Assembly: GCA_964580465.1 (NCBI GenBank)
Contig: CAZOKJ010000012.1
Location: 1-64,000 of the forward strand
Direction of reading: 5' to 3'
From: Taishania sp964580465
Lineage (GTDB): Bacteria; Bacteroidota; Bacteroidia; Flavobacteriales_D; Crocinitomicaceae
DNA length: 64,000 bases
The position numbers and the translations under genes were made by a program. Position 1 is the first letter of the stretch. Each line of letters begins with the position of its first letter. This document shows, one piece after another, positions 16,155-23,847 of this stretch. Below the pieces are notes generated by a model. The model worked only from the letters and a program-made list of their open reading frames with translations. It did not search any database and had not been told where the DNA came from.

Positions 16155-17576
16155 ATGAAGTTAAATCAATTTAAAATAAGTTACTTTTTTGCACTTGCTC
16201 TTCTGTTAGGAAGTTGTGGAGTAGTAACTAAAAAATACAAAGAAGTAGAATTAACAGATGAACAAAAATCAGGTTTATACCGTGATTATTCATCGAGTGA
16301 CACCACTTCAATTGCAGCTATTGCGTGGCAAGATTTCTTTCAAGATGCAGCATTGAAAGATTTAATACAAAAAGGGTTATCGAACAATTATGACCTTAAA
16401 AATGCAATTTTACAAATAAGTAGTGCCAATAACACGCTTAAACAAAGTAAAATGGCCTTTGCTCCAAGTTTGGATTTTAACCCACAGGTTACTTTCAATC
16501 AAACATCAAAAAACGCGTTGAACTTTCCTTCAAATGTCAACATCAACTTGCAAACGACAACCGTATCTCTTGGATTTTCTACGAATTGGGAAATTGAAGT
16601 TTGGGGGAAATTAACCGCTGCAAAAAGAAGTGCTCAAGCTGCTTGGATGAAATCTATAGCTTCTCAAAATGCAGTAAAAACAGCACTTGTTGCAACCATA
16701 GCAGATGCTTATTATACCTTAATGGCACTTGATAAACAATTAAGCATTACGGAAGAAACAATTTCTATTCGAGAAAAAACTGTTGAAGCAATGAAAGCTT
16801 TGATGGAATCTGGAAGCATTACAGGTGCAGACGTTGTACAGGCTGAATCTAATTTATATGCCGCTCAAGTGAGTGTACCTGAATTAAAACGATCTATACG
16901 AGAATTAGAAAATGCCTTGTGTGTTTTAACAGCGCAACCTTTGGGAGCAATTAGCAGAAATTCATTTGATGAACAAGCAATGAACATTGATTTAAAAGCA
17001 GGAGTTCCAGCAAATTTACTTTCAAACAGACCTGATGTCATGGCAGCAGAATTATCATTCAGACAAGCATTTGAATTGACCAATGTAGCACGTGCTTCGT
17101 TTTATCCATCATTGCGCCTTTCAGCAGGAAATACTGGTATAAGTGCTTTGACAAATAGAACATTGTTTGACCCTGCAAGTTTCTTTTTAAATTTAGTTGG
17201 AGGATTGACACAACCAATTTTTCAACGTGGCGTATTGCGTACCAATTATAAAAACGCATTGATTCAACAAGAACAAGCAATGAACAATTTTGAAAAAACC
17301 TTGTTGACAGCGGGGCAAGAAGTAACTGATGCACTTTATGCACATCAAATCGCTAAAGAGAAACAAGAAATTAGAAGGAAGCAAATTGAAGCATTAGAAA
17401 AAGCGGTTGAATTTAGGTTAGCATTGTTAGAGTACAGCAGTAACACCAACTATACAGACGTATTAACGTCCGAACAAGGATTAATTAATGCACAACTTTC
17501 TGGGGTAACAGATAAATTACAAGAATATAAAGCCATCATTTCATTATATAGAGCATTGGGTGGCGGTTGGAAATAG
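16155..17576 (+). CDS. outer-membrane efflux channel (TolC/OprM-like, NodT type)
   Basis: The 473-residue lipoprotein (lipobox LLGSCG, Cys about 21) has two repeated outer-membrane efflux domains. Signatures include IAWQDFFQDAALKDLIQKGL near the start, typical of NodT/OprM lipoprotein channels, LGFSTNWEIEVWGKL, and NLLSNRPDVMAAELSFRQAF in the second half. It completes the tripartite pump with the two genes upstream, and an intrinsic terminator follows it. Confidence 0.93.
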   Translation: MKLNQFKISYFFALALLLGSCGVVTKKYKEVELTDEQKSGLYRDYSSSDTTSIAAIAWQDFFQDAALKDLIQKGLSNNYDLKNAILQISSANNTLKQSKMAFAPSLDFNPQVTFNQTSKNALNFPSNVNINLQTTTVSLGFSTNWEIEVWGKLTAAKRSAQAAWMKSIASQNAVKTALVATIADAYYTLMALDKQLSITEETISIREKTVEAMKALMESGSITGADVVQAESNLYAAQVSVPELKRSIRELENALCVLTAQPLGAISRNSFDEQAMNIDLKAGVPANLLSNRPDVMAAELSFRQAFELTNVARASFYPSLRLSAGNTGISALTNRTLFDPASFFLNLVGGLTQPIFQRGVLRTNYKNALIQQEQAMNNFEKTLLTAGQEVTDALYAHQIAKEKQEIRRKQIEALEKAVEFRLALLEYSSNTNYTDVLTSEQGLINAQLSGVTDKLQEYKAIISLYRALGGGWK

Positions 17577-17598
17577 TTTTATTTTTCATCTATCAGGA

Positions 17599-17639
17599 GA
17601 GAAAGGAGGAATTATTAGTGTAGTTTCTCCTTTCTTTTT
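17599..17639 (+). terminator. terminator of the first efflux operon
   Basis: AGAAAGGAGGAA and TTTCTCCTTTCT form a stem of about 11 bp with one bulge and a loop of about 10 bases, followed by TTTTT. It lies about 23 nt after the channel gene stop. Confidence 0.75.
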
Positions 17640-17726
17640 AAAGCGGAAACAAAATAAACAACAAAAAAACAATTTGTTTACCATTATTTTATGTAAATTT
17701 ACCGCCGAATTGAACAACCGGCAAAC

Positions 17727-18626
17727 ATGTTTGGCAAAAAATTAAAGCAATATCTTGTATTTACTAAATTTCGACTATCTTTTTCAGTCGTTCTTTCTGC
17801 ATTAGCTGGATACCTTTTTAATGGCGGAACAGATTGGGTAGAAATGATACTTTTAGTAGCCGGAGGATCACTTGTTACAGGTGTATCAAACGGTTCAAAT
17901 CAAATTTGGGAACGAAATTTGGACAAGATGATGAATCGTACCAAAAATCGACCTTTGCCAACAGGACAAATGTCCGTTAGAGAAGCTTATATTGTAGTTG
18001 CTATTGGATTAATCTCAGGTACGGCAATGCTCTATGCGATCAACTGGCAATCAGCAGTATTAGGATTAGTTGCTTATGTTTCTTATGTGTTTATGTACAC
18101 TCCGTTGAAACGCAAGTCACCATGGGCTGTTTTTGTAGGAGCATTTCCTGGAGCTATTCCACCAATGTTAGGTGCCATTGCAGCAAGCGGACAATTTTCA
18201 CTAGTACCAGGCATATTATTTTTCATACAATTCATTTGGCAATTCCCCCATTTTTGGGCTATTGCATGGGTTGTTTACGATGATTACAATAGTGGTGGCT
18301 TTTCATTATTACCATCGAAAACAGGAAAATCAAAATTGTCAGCCTTTATTATTTTATTGTACTCACTATTTTTGATTCCTTTTAGTTTAATTCCTTGGAT
18401 TTTAGAATTAACAGGAACTATTTCCATGCTATTAGCAGTAGTTTTAGGAGGATGGTTTTATTTAATCGCCTATAAATTATACCAAACTTGTGACACGAAA
18501 GATGCTAAAAAATTGATGTTTGCATCATTCTTCTACTTACCTATTATGCAATTTGCCTACGTTCTTGATCGAACACCACATTTCAAAGAAAACGTAAATG
18601 ATTTTATCCATTTTGTGATTAAATAA
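17727..18626 (+). CDS. ctaB: protoheme IX farnesyltransferase (heme O synthase)
   Basis: This UbiA-family integral membrane prenyltransferase converts heme B to heme O for heme-copper oxidases. The 299-residue protein has 8-9 membrane helices. The active-site region NQIWERNLDKMMNRTKNRPLP matches the COX10/CtaB signature, followed by VFMYTPLKRKSPW and GAFPGAIPPMLG. It heads a run of oxidase genes (subunit III paralogs, subunit IV, Sco-like proteins, DUF420). Oxidase subunits I and II are not in this window and must be encoded elsewhere. Confidence 0.95.
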   Translation: MFGKKLKQYLVFTKFRLSFSVVLSALAGYLFNGGTDWVEMILLVAGGSLVTGVSNGSNQIWERNLDKMMNRTKNRPLPTGQMSVREAYIVVAIGLISGTAMLYAINWQSAVLGLVAYVSYVFMYTPLKRKSPWAVFVGAFPGAIPPMLGAIAASGQFSLVPGILFFIQFIWQFPHFWAIAWVVYDDYNSGGFSLLPSKTGKSKLSAFIILLYSLFLIPFSLIPWILELTGTISMLLAVVLGGWFYLIAYKLYQTCDTKDAKKLMFASFFYLPIMQFAYVLDRTPHFKENVNDFIHFVIK

Positions 18627-18634
18627 TAGAATAA

Positions 18635-19696
18635 ATGAAACAAGAATTTGAAAGAGAGTTAAGTCCAGAAGTACGTGAAAAACTAAAGAAAAATTTAGTT
18701 TACACTACTATTATAAGTATCATCATGGTGTTTGGTGGATTAATTTCTGCATACATCGTGTCCATGGGTGGAACATTTTGGTTAAAAACACCGCTACCAT
18801 CAGCTTTTTACATTTCTACGGCATTAATTTTAACGAGCAGTATTACATTTATAATGAGTGTAAAAGCTGCTAAAAATAAAAATCAGCAACTTTTAAACAT
18901 TTTAATTACCACAACATTTATCTTAGGTTTAGGGTTTGTTTATTTTCAGTTTAAAGGATATAAATCATTAGTTGACAAAGGAGTCTATTTTTCTGCTAAC
19001 AGAATTTTAGTGAGCGATGGAAGATATGGCGATTATTACACATTAAAATACCAAGGCAAACATTTAGTAGTAGAAGGCAACGATTATTTTATTGACGGCA
19101 AAAAAGTGGATGATCAAACCAAAGCTGCTATTCAAGCCATAGGAAAACAATTTGAAAAAGCGGATAGCAAAGGAGGTTTGAACAACATCAAAGGATACGG
19201 AAGTGATTTTGTAGTAATGTACCAAAACGAACCTTTAGCATACATCAACAATGAATTAATGATGCCAGACGGAAGCGATATTATTAACCAAGATTTATAT
19301 CGTTTAAGAACTTGGGCAGAACATTTAAGAGATGGCCGAGGCGATTTCTTCGTAAAAGGAGTATTTGGAAAAGATTTTAAAGTATTTTATAAGAGTAAAG
19401 AACTATCTTATAAAGATAGAACACTATATTTAGGCGACAAAAAACTGTCTCCTTACCTGTTAAATAAGGCAATGGACTCAGCTGACACAGCCTCTTCTTA
19501 CCTTTATTTAATCACATTTTTACACTTGGCACATATTATTGCAACTTTGTTATTTATGATTAGAACGCTAACTTATTCATATACAGGTAAATATGTGTCA
19601 GACAGTGAAATTGGTTTAAGAGCCACAGGAATTTTTTGGCACTTTTTAGGCATTTTATGGGTCTTTTTATTGTTATTTTTACTTTTTATTCATTAA
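18635..19696 (+). CDS. cytochrome c oxidase subunit III-like protein, paralog 1
   Basis: The 353-residue membrane protein resembles heme-copper oxidase subunit III. N-terminal helices include SIIMVFGGLISAYIVSMGG and FYISTALILTSSITFIMSV, and the last segment TGIFWHFLGILWVFLLLFLL is the family's C-terminal helix with the conserved W-H. Between helix 3 and the late helices lies a soluble hydrophilic insertion of about 170 residues (about 115-290) with no recognised fold. The gene starts 8 nt after ctaB. It may be a structural subunit or an assembly paralog of the next gene. Confidence 0.82.
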   Translation: MKQEFERELSPEVREKLKKNLVYTTIISIIMVFGGLISAYIVSMGGTFWLKTPLPSAFYISTALILTSSITFIMSVKAAKNKNQQLLNILITTTFILGLGFVYFQFKGYKSLVDKGVYFSANRILVSDGRYGDYYTLKYQGKHLVVEGNDYFIDGKKVDDQTKAAIQAIGKQFEKADSKGGLNNIKGYGSDFVVMYQNEPLAYINNELMMPDGSDIINQDLYRLRTWAEHLRDGRGDFFVKGVFGKDFKVFYKSKELSYKDRTLYLGDKKLSPYLLNKAMDSADTASSYLYLITFLHLAHIIATLLFMIRTLTYSYTGKYVSDSEIGLRATGIFWHFLGILWVFLLLFLLFIH

Positions 19697-19718
19697 ACTT
19701 GCAAAAAAATAAATTATA

Positions 19719-20759
19719 ATGGCAAATTACGCTTTTGAACAACAAGATGATTTCGCTAAAACCTGGGGAGGAAAAGAGTCTCCTTTCAAGGTTAGCTATG
19801 GAAAAATGATGATGTGGTTTTTCCTTGTGTCCGATGCTTTGACTTTCGGAGGATTTTTAGTTGCCTATGGCTTTTCTAGACATACTTATACTGGAGAGTG
19901 GCCAATTGGTGAAGAAACATTCCACGCACTACCATTCTTAACTGGAAACTATCCGTTAATGTATGTTGCTTTCATGACTTTCTTATTGATTATTTCTTCT
20001 GTAACAATGGTGTTGGCAGTAGAAGCTGGTCATAGAATGGACAGAAAGAATGTTACTAAATGGATGGCATTGACAATTGCTGGTGGTTTAATTTTCGTAG
20101 GGTCTCAAGCATGGGAATGGTCTCACTTTATTCACGGTTCAGACTTTGGTAAAGTAGAATTGGCTGATGGATCTAAAGCAGTAGTACACGCTGAGAAATT
20201 TGGTGAATTGCAAAATTTCACAGTTCAAACTGCTGGATACCACTACAAAGCTGGTCAAGTGATTACAGAAAAGGACATGGACTTGAAACATGAGTACTTG
20301 CATGCAATTGAAGCTGGACACGTAAAAGAAGGGATGATTACTTTGAAAGACGGATCTGTGGCTAAAATTGCTAAAAGTGAAGATGTTAACATGACATTAG
20401 TTGTTAAAGAAGCAGGTAAAAAATATGCTTTACGCGACAGAATTGAAGGCGCTGAAGCAACTGCTGCTTATTACGAAGCTGTAAACTCAGGAGAAAAACA
20501 AAGAATCGTTTTCGGAGCAAATATGACACGCAACGAATATGGTCCTAAGCAATATGCTAACTACTTCTTCTTTATTACTGGTTTCCACGGATTCCACGTT
20601 TCTATCGGTATTATCATCAATATCGTTGTGTTCATCAATGTATTGAAAGGTACTTATGAAAAAAGAGGTCACTACGAAATGGTTGAAAAATCAGGTTTGT
20701 ACTGGCACTTTGTTGACTTGGTATGGGTGTTTGTATTTACATTCTTCTACCTTGTATAA
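19719..20759 (+). CDS. cytochrome c oxidase subunit III, paralog 2
   Basis: The 346-residue integral membrane subunit of a heme-copper oxidase shows family motifs MMMWFFLVSDALTFGGFLVA (helix 1), AWEWSHFI, ITGFHGFHVSIGIIINI and GLYWHFVDLVWVFVFTFFYLV at the C-terminus. As in paralog 1, a long hydrophilic insertion (about residues 145-275) interrupts the helices, here between the W-E-W-x-H helix and the FHGFHV helix. Without it the protein would have ordinary subunit III size. It is the better candidate for the true catalytic-complex subunit. It lies 22 nt after paralog 1. Confidence 0.9.
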   Translation: MANYAFEQQDDFAKTWGGKESPFKVSYGKMMMWFFLVSDALTFGGFLVAYGFSRHTYTGEWPIGEETFHALPFLTGNYPLMYVAFMTFLLIISSVTMVLAVEAGHRMDRKNVTKWMALTIAGGLIFVGSQAWEWSHFIHGSDFGKVELADGSKAVVHAEKFGELQNFTVQTAGYHYKAGQVITEKDMDLKHEYLHAIEAGHVKEGMITLKDGSVAKIAKSEDVNMTLVVKEAGKKYALRDRIEGAEATAAYYEAVNSGEKQRIVFGANMTRNEYGPKQYANYFFFITGFHGFHVSIGIIINIVVFINVLKGTYEKRGHYEMVEKSGLYWHFVDLVWVFVFTFFYLV

Positions 20760-20786
20760 TTACTAAAACTTTTAAAATTTTGAATT

Positions 20787-21164
20787 ATGGAAAGAGATGA
20801 CATCATAGAATATTCATTGCATAATCACCATTCTGAAGAAGAAGGAAAAAAGATTCGTAAAAAAATCTTCATGGTTACTGCAATTTTATCAATCATTACA
20901 ATTGTTGAAGTAGGTATCGGTATTTTCTTCAGCAGATCTTTTGTTACAGGTCTTGCTTGGGAATCAATCAAATGGTTTTATGTACTTTTAACTATCGTAA
21001 AAGCTGCATACATCGTAATGACGTTCATGCACTTAGGCGATGAAAACAAGAATTTAAAATACTTAATTCTAATTCCTTATTCTATTTTGATAGGACAATT
21101 AATCATCATAGGATTATTAGAAGGAACTGCTGTTGGTCAATCTTTCTTGAATTACGGAGTATAA
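20787..21164 (+). CDS. cytochrome c oxidase subunit IV family protein
   Basis: The 125-residue protein has three predicted membrane helices (FMVTAILSIITIVEVGIGI, FYVLLTIVKAAYIVMTFMHL, LILIPYSILIGQLIIIGLL) after a hydrophilic N-terminus rich in His and Glu (YSLHNHHSEEEGKK). This is the small subunit IV type found next to subunit III in bacterial caa3/aa3 oxidases. KAAYIVMTFMHL is the most typical segment. It sits inside the oxidase operon, 27 nt after subunit III. Confidence 0.85.
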   Translation: MERDDIIEYSLHNHHSEEEGKKIRKKIFMVTAILSIITIVEVGIGIFFSRSFVTGLAWESIKWFYVLLTIVKAAYIVMTFMHLGDENKNLKYLILIPYSILIGQLIIIGLLEGTAVGQSFLNYGV

Positions 21165-21174
21165 GAAACTGGCC

Positions 21175-21852
21175 ATGAGCGAACAAAAAACTGCCGGAAA
21201 AGCAAGAGGAATATATATTATCTTCCTTTTGTTTCTTCCGGCTATTTTATTAATAGTTATCTCGAGAGGTTGTAACATGAAGTTTAAAACCCTCGACGAT
21301 TTTGGAGCTATCAATAACTATTCTTTTGAAGGTTATGATGGCAAACAGTATTCTCAAAATGATTTTAAAGATAAAGTAGTAATCTTTATCAACATGCAAG
21401 AAGACTGTTTAGACAGCTGTAGCATTAGCTTGTTTACTTTTGAAAAAATTATTTACCAACACATTCGTCCAAAAAAATCATTGAAAGATTACAAAATCGT
21501 TGCGTTTGTAAATAACTACGACGGGACTCCCGTTGAAAGTCTGCAAAAAGCACATGATTTGTTAAGCGACAAAATTCATCATTATGATCCATCTATTTGG
21601 ATTTTAGCTAAAGGTGATGCGAAACAAGTGTACGACATCCAACACAATGGTCAAAATCTCTTACAAACAGGTGATGAATACTTTGGAGGAAATGCTTTCC
21701 AAGAATTAATGCTTTTAGTGGACAAAAACAATCGCTTGCGCATGGTACTTAGAGGCCATCAAGAAGGAATGTTTAGACGAATGAAAGAATGTATTGCTTT
21801 GTTGCAAAAAGAATACAATGTACAAAGTCATGAAAAAGATGAAGAACATTAA
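21175..21852 (+). CDS. membrane-anchored Sco-like thioredoxin-fold protein
   Basis: The 225-residue protein has one N-terminal membrane anchor (GIYIIFLLFLPAILLIVIS), then a thioredoxin-like domain. KVVIFINMQEDCLDSCSISL carries a CxxxC pair at the place where Sco proteins bind copper, but it lacks the usual P between the cysteines, and I see no clear equivalent of the conserved copper-binding His. It overlaps the next gene, a more canonical Sco, and probably helps deliver copper or electrons for CuA assembly. It could also be a redox protein without copper. The operon position supports an oxidase assembly role. Confidence 0.7.
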   Translation: MSEQKTAGKARGIYIIFLLFLPAILLIVISRGCNMKFKTLDDFGAINNYSFEGYDGKQYSQNDFKDKVVIFINMQEDCLDSCSISLFTFEKIIYQHIRPKKSLKDYKIVAFVNNYDGTPVESLQKAHDLLSDKIHHYDPSIWILAKGDAKQVYDIQHNGQNLLQTGDEYFGGNAFQELMLLVDKNNRLRMVLRGHQEGMFRRMKECIALLQKEYNVQSHEKDEEH

Positions 21853-22507
21853 AAAAGTAATTTTGACAAGTTTTTTACTTGCCTTTATTTTTGCCTGCTC
21901 AACACAACAAGCCCCTTCTGAAAAAAAACTACCCATCGTAGGTGAATACGACGTAGTTTACAAAACCATCAACGGGAAAGAAGTAGCTGATACTATTTGG
22001 CATGTGGTGCCTTCTTTTAAATACTTAAACCAAGATTCTAATTGGATTAACTCCACAGACATCAAAGATAAAATTTGGGTAGCAGACTTCTTTTTCACCT
22101 CTTGCCCTTCCATTTGTCCACCAATGACCTCTAACATGAAGTTATTAAGTGAAAATTTGGAAGATTTATCGAAAGAATTGCAGTTTTTAAGTTTTTCTAT
22201 TGACCCAAAAACAGATACTCCAAATCGTTTGAGAAGCTACATTATAGAGCGCGAATTAACAGCGAAAAACTGGTATTTCTTTACTGGAGATGAAGAAGCC
22301 ACGCATTTGCTTGCCAAAGAATTCTTCAACGGTGCTGAACGTGATGAAGACGCAGCTGGAGGTTTTGGTCACACGCCTTACTTTGCTTTAGTTGACACAA
22401 AAGGTCACGTTAGGGGAATTTACGATGGTACCGACCCTATTGCAGTCAAACAATTAGAAGAAGATATAAGATTATTAATAAGAACAGAATATCATGCCAA
22501 AAACTAA
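21830..22507 (+). CDS. SCO1/SenC-family copper chaperone (lipoprotein)
   Basis: A 225-residue protein if it starts at the ATG at 21830; the ATG at 21839 is equally possible, and both lie inside the previous gene. It has a lipoprotein signal with lipobox FACS. The Sco core contains ADFFFTSCPSICPPMTSNM with the copper-binding CxxxC, SIDPKTDTPNRLRSY, and GFGHTPYFALVD with the downstream His. Sco proteins metallate the CuA centre of oxidase subunit II. It is translated in overlap with the Sco-like gene before it and the DUF420 gene after it (14-nt overlap). Confidence 0.92.
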   Translation: MKKMKNIKKVILTSFLLAFIFACSTQQAPSEKKLPIVGEYDVVYKTINGKEVADTIWHVVPSFKYLNQDSNWINSTDIKDKIWVADFFFTSCPSICPPMTSNMKLLSENLEDLSKELQFLSFSIDPKTDTPNRLRSYIIERELTAKNWYFFTGDEEATHLLAKEFFNGAERDEDAAGGFGHTPYFALVDTKGHVRGIYDGTDPIAVKQLEEDIRLLIRTEYHAKN

Positions 22508-23078
22508 AAAATCTAAGCAAGCAAGAAAATTAATCATTGGGGCATCCATCGCGATTCCTTTTCTGGTTGCTATGCTTTTTGGAGTAAATCTTCCTAAAAT
22601 GGGTTATGATGTAAAGCCGCTTTATACCCTCCCTCCTATTTATGCAACCATCAATGGAATCACAGCGATTTTACTTATTCTGGCATTAATAGCGATAAAA
22701 AAAAGAAACAAAAACCTGCATCATCGCATTATTCAAACATGTATGGGATTGTCCATCCTATTTTTAGGAATGTATGTTGCCTATCACATAACTTCTGTTT
22801 CCACTGTTTATGGAGACACCAATGGTGACGGTTTGCGCGATGAAGTGGAACGATTAGCAGTTGCATCGTCTTTAGCTTGGTATCAATTCATATTATTGAC
22901 ACATATCTTGCTGAGCATAGTGATTGTACCCATCGTGTTATTTACCTATTTATTTGCTTGGGAAGGAAATTATGTTCGACACAAAAAATGGGCTAGAATA
23001 GCATGGCCTATTTGGTTCTACGTTGCAACAACGGGTGTAATTGTTTACTTAATGATTTCACCCTATTTTCCAAATTAA
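22494..23078 (+). CDS. DUF420 membrane protein, likely oxidase assembly factor
   Basis: The 194-residue protein has about five helices (LIIGASIAIPFLVAMLFGV, ATINGITAILLILALIAI, then others to the C-terminus). Its family, DUF420, includes S. aureus CtaM, which is needed for active aa3 oxidase; the last place in this oxidase operon agrees. The conserved histidines (NLHHRI, AYHIT, LLTHILLS) are present. Unusual: residues 108-119 (DTNGDGLRDEVE) read as an EF-hand calcium loop in the loop after helix 3. The stop codon overlaps that of the convergent regulator gene. Confidence 0.85.
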   Translation: MPKTKKSKQARKLIIGASIAIPFLVAMLFGVNLPKMGYDVKPLYTLPPIYATINGITAILLILALIAIKKRNKNLHHRIIQTCMGLSILFLGMYVAYHITSVSTVYGDTNGDGLRDEVERLAVASSLAWYQFILLTHILLSIVIVPIVLFTYLFAWEGNYVRHKKWARIAWPIWFYVATTGVIVYLMISPYFPN

Positions 23079-23764
23079 CCTTCATTCGTAAATTTATATC
23101 CCACTCCTCTAATGGAATGAAAATAACGAGGTTCTTTTGGGTTCTCTTCAAATAATTTTCTAAAGCTTAAGATAAAATTGTCAATGGTGCGAGAAGTTGG
23201 AAACTGATCACTGCCCCAAACAGTGTCTAAAATCTCATCGCGAGAAACAACTTCTCCTTCTTTTTCAATAAATAATTGAATCAAAGCCACTTCTTTTTTC
23301 GATAATTCTGCTAACACCTTTCCTGTTGAATCTACAACTAAAAAGGTTTTAAAATCGACTTTCTTATCGCCAATCATAGCCGTTTGCGATTTAACAACTT
23401 TACGGTTAATCAAAATCATTACGCGAAGTAGCAATTCTTCTAAATCAAATGGCTTGCTTAAGTAATCCGTTCCACCACTTTTCAATCCTTCGACTTTGTC
23501 AGTGCTCGTACCTTTAGCTGAGAGGAAAAGTACAGGAACAAGCGAAATCTCACGCAATTCTTTGCAAATATCAATGCCATTTACTTCAGGCAACATCACA
23601 TCTAAAATGACCAAATCAGCTTGTGCTAATTGTGCTAATTCGTTCACAGCTTTGCGACCATTGTCAAAATGAACAACCTCGTAACCTTCCATTTCAAGGT
23701 TCATGATTAACGGTTCAGCTATGGCGTGCTCATCCTCTACTAATATAATTTTTCCTAAACTCAT
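23075..23764 (-). CDS. OmpR-family response regulator, orphan
   Basis: The 229-residue regulator has a receiver domain with acidic pair EDE (residues 10-12), phospho-acceptor Asp in DLVILDVMLPEVNGI near 55, and LSKPFD with the conserved Lys. A winged-helix DNA-binding domain follows (about 130-229, ending SIRGVGYKFTNEG, with VSRDEILDTVWG). No histidine kinase is adjacent, so the partner is encoded elsewhere. Its stop codon overlaps the stop of the convergent DUF420 gene by 3 nt. Confidence 0.93.
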   Translation of the reverse strand: MSLGKIILVEDEHAIAEPLIMNLEMEGYEVVHFDNGRKAVNELAQLAQADLVILDVMLPEVNGIDICKELREISLVPVLFLSAKGTSTDKVEGLKSGGTDYLSKPFDLEELLLRVMILINRKVVKSQTAMIGDKKVDFKTFLVVDSTGKVLAELSKKEVALIQLFIEKEGEVVSRDEILDTVWGSDQFPTSRTIDNFILSFRKLFEENPKEPRYFHSIRGVGYKFTNEG

Positions 23765-23847
23765 TCCTTAGATTTAATTAGATAAAAGTACAAAAAAAAT
23801 AGTTATCGTGTTAATAGAAATTTGTACATTTGAAAAAAACATGAACC

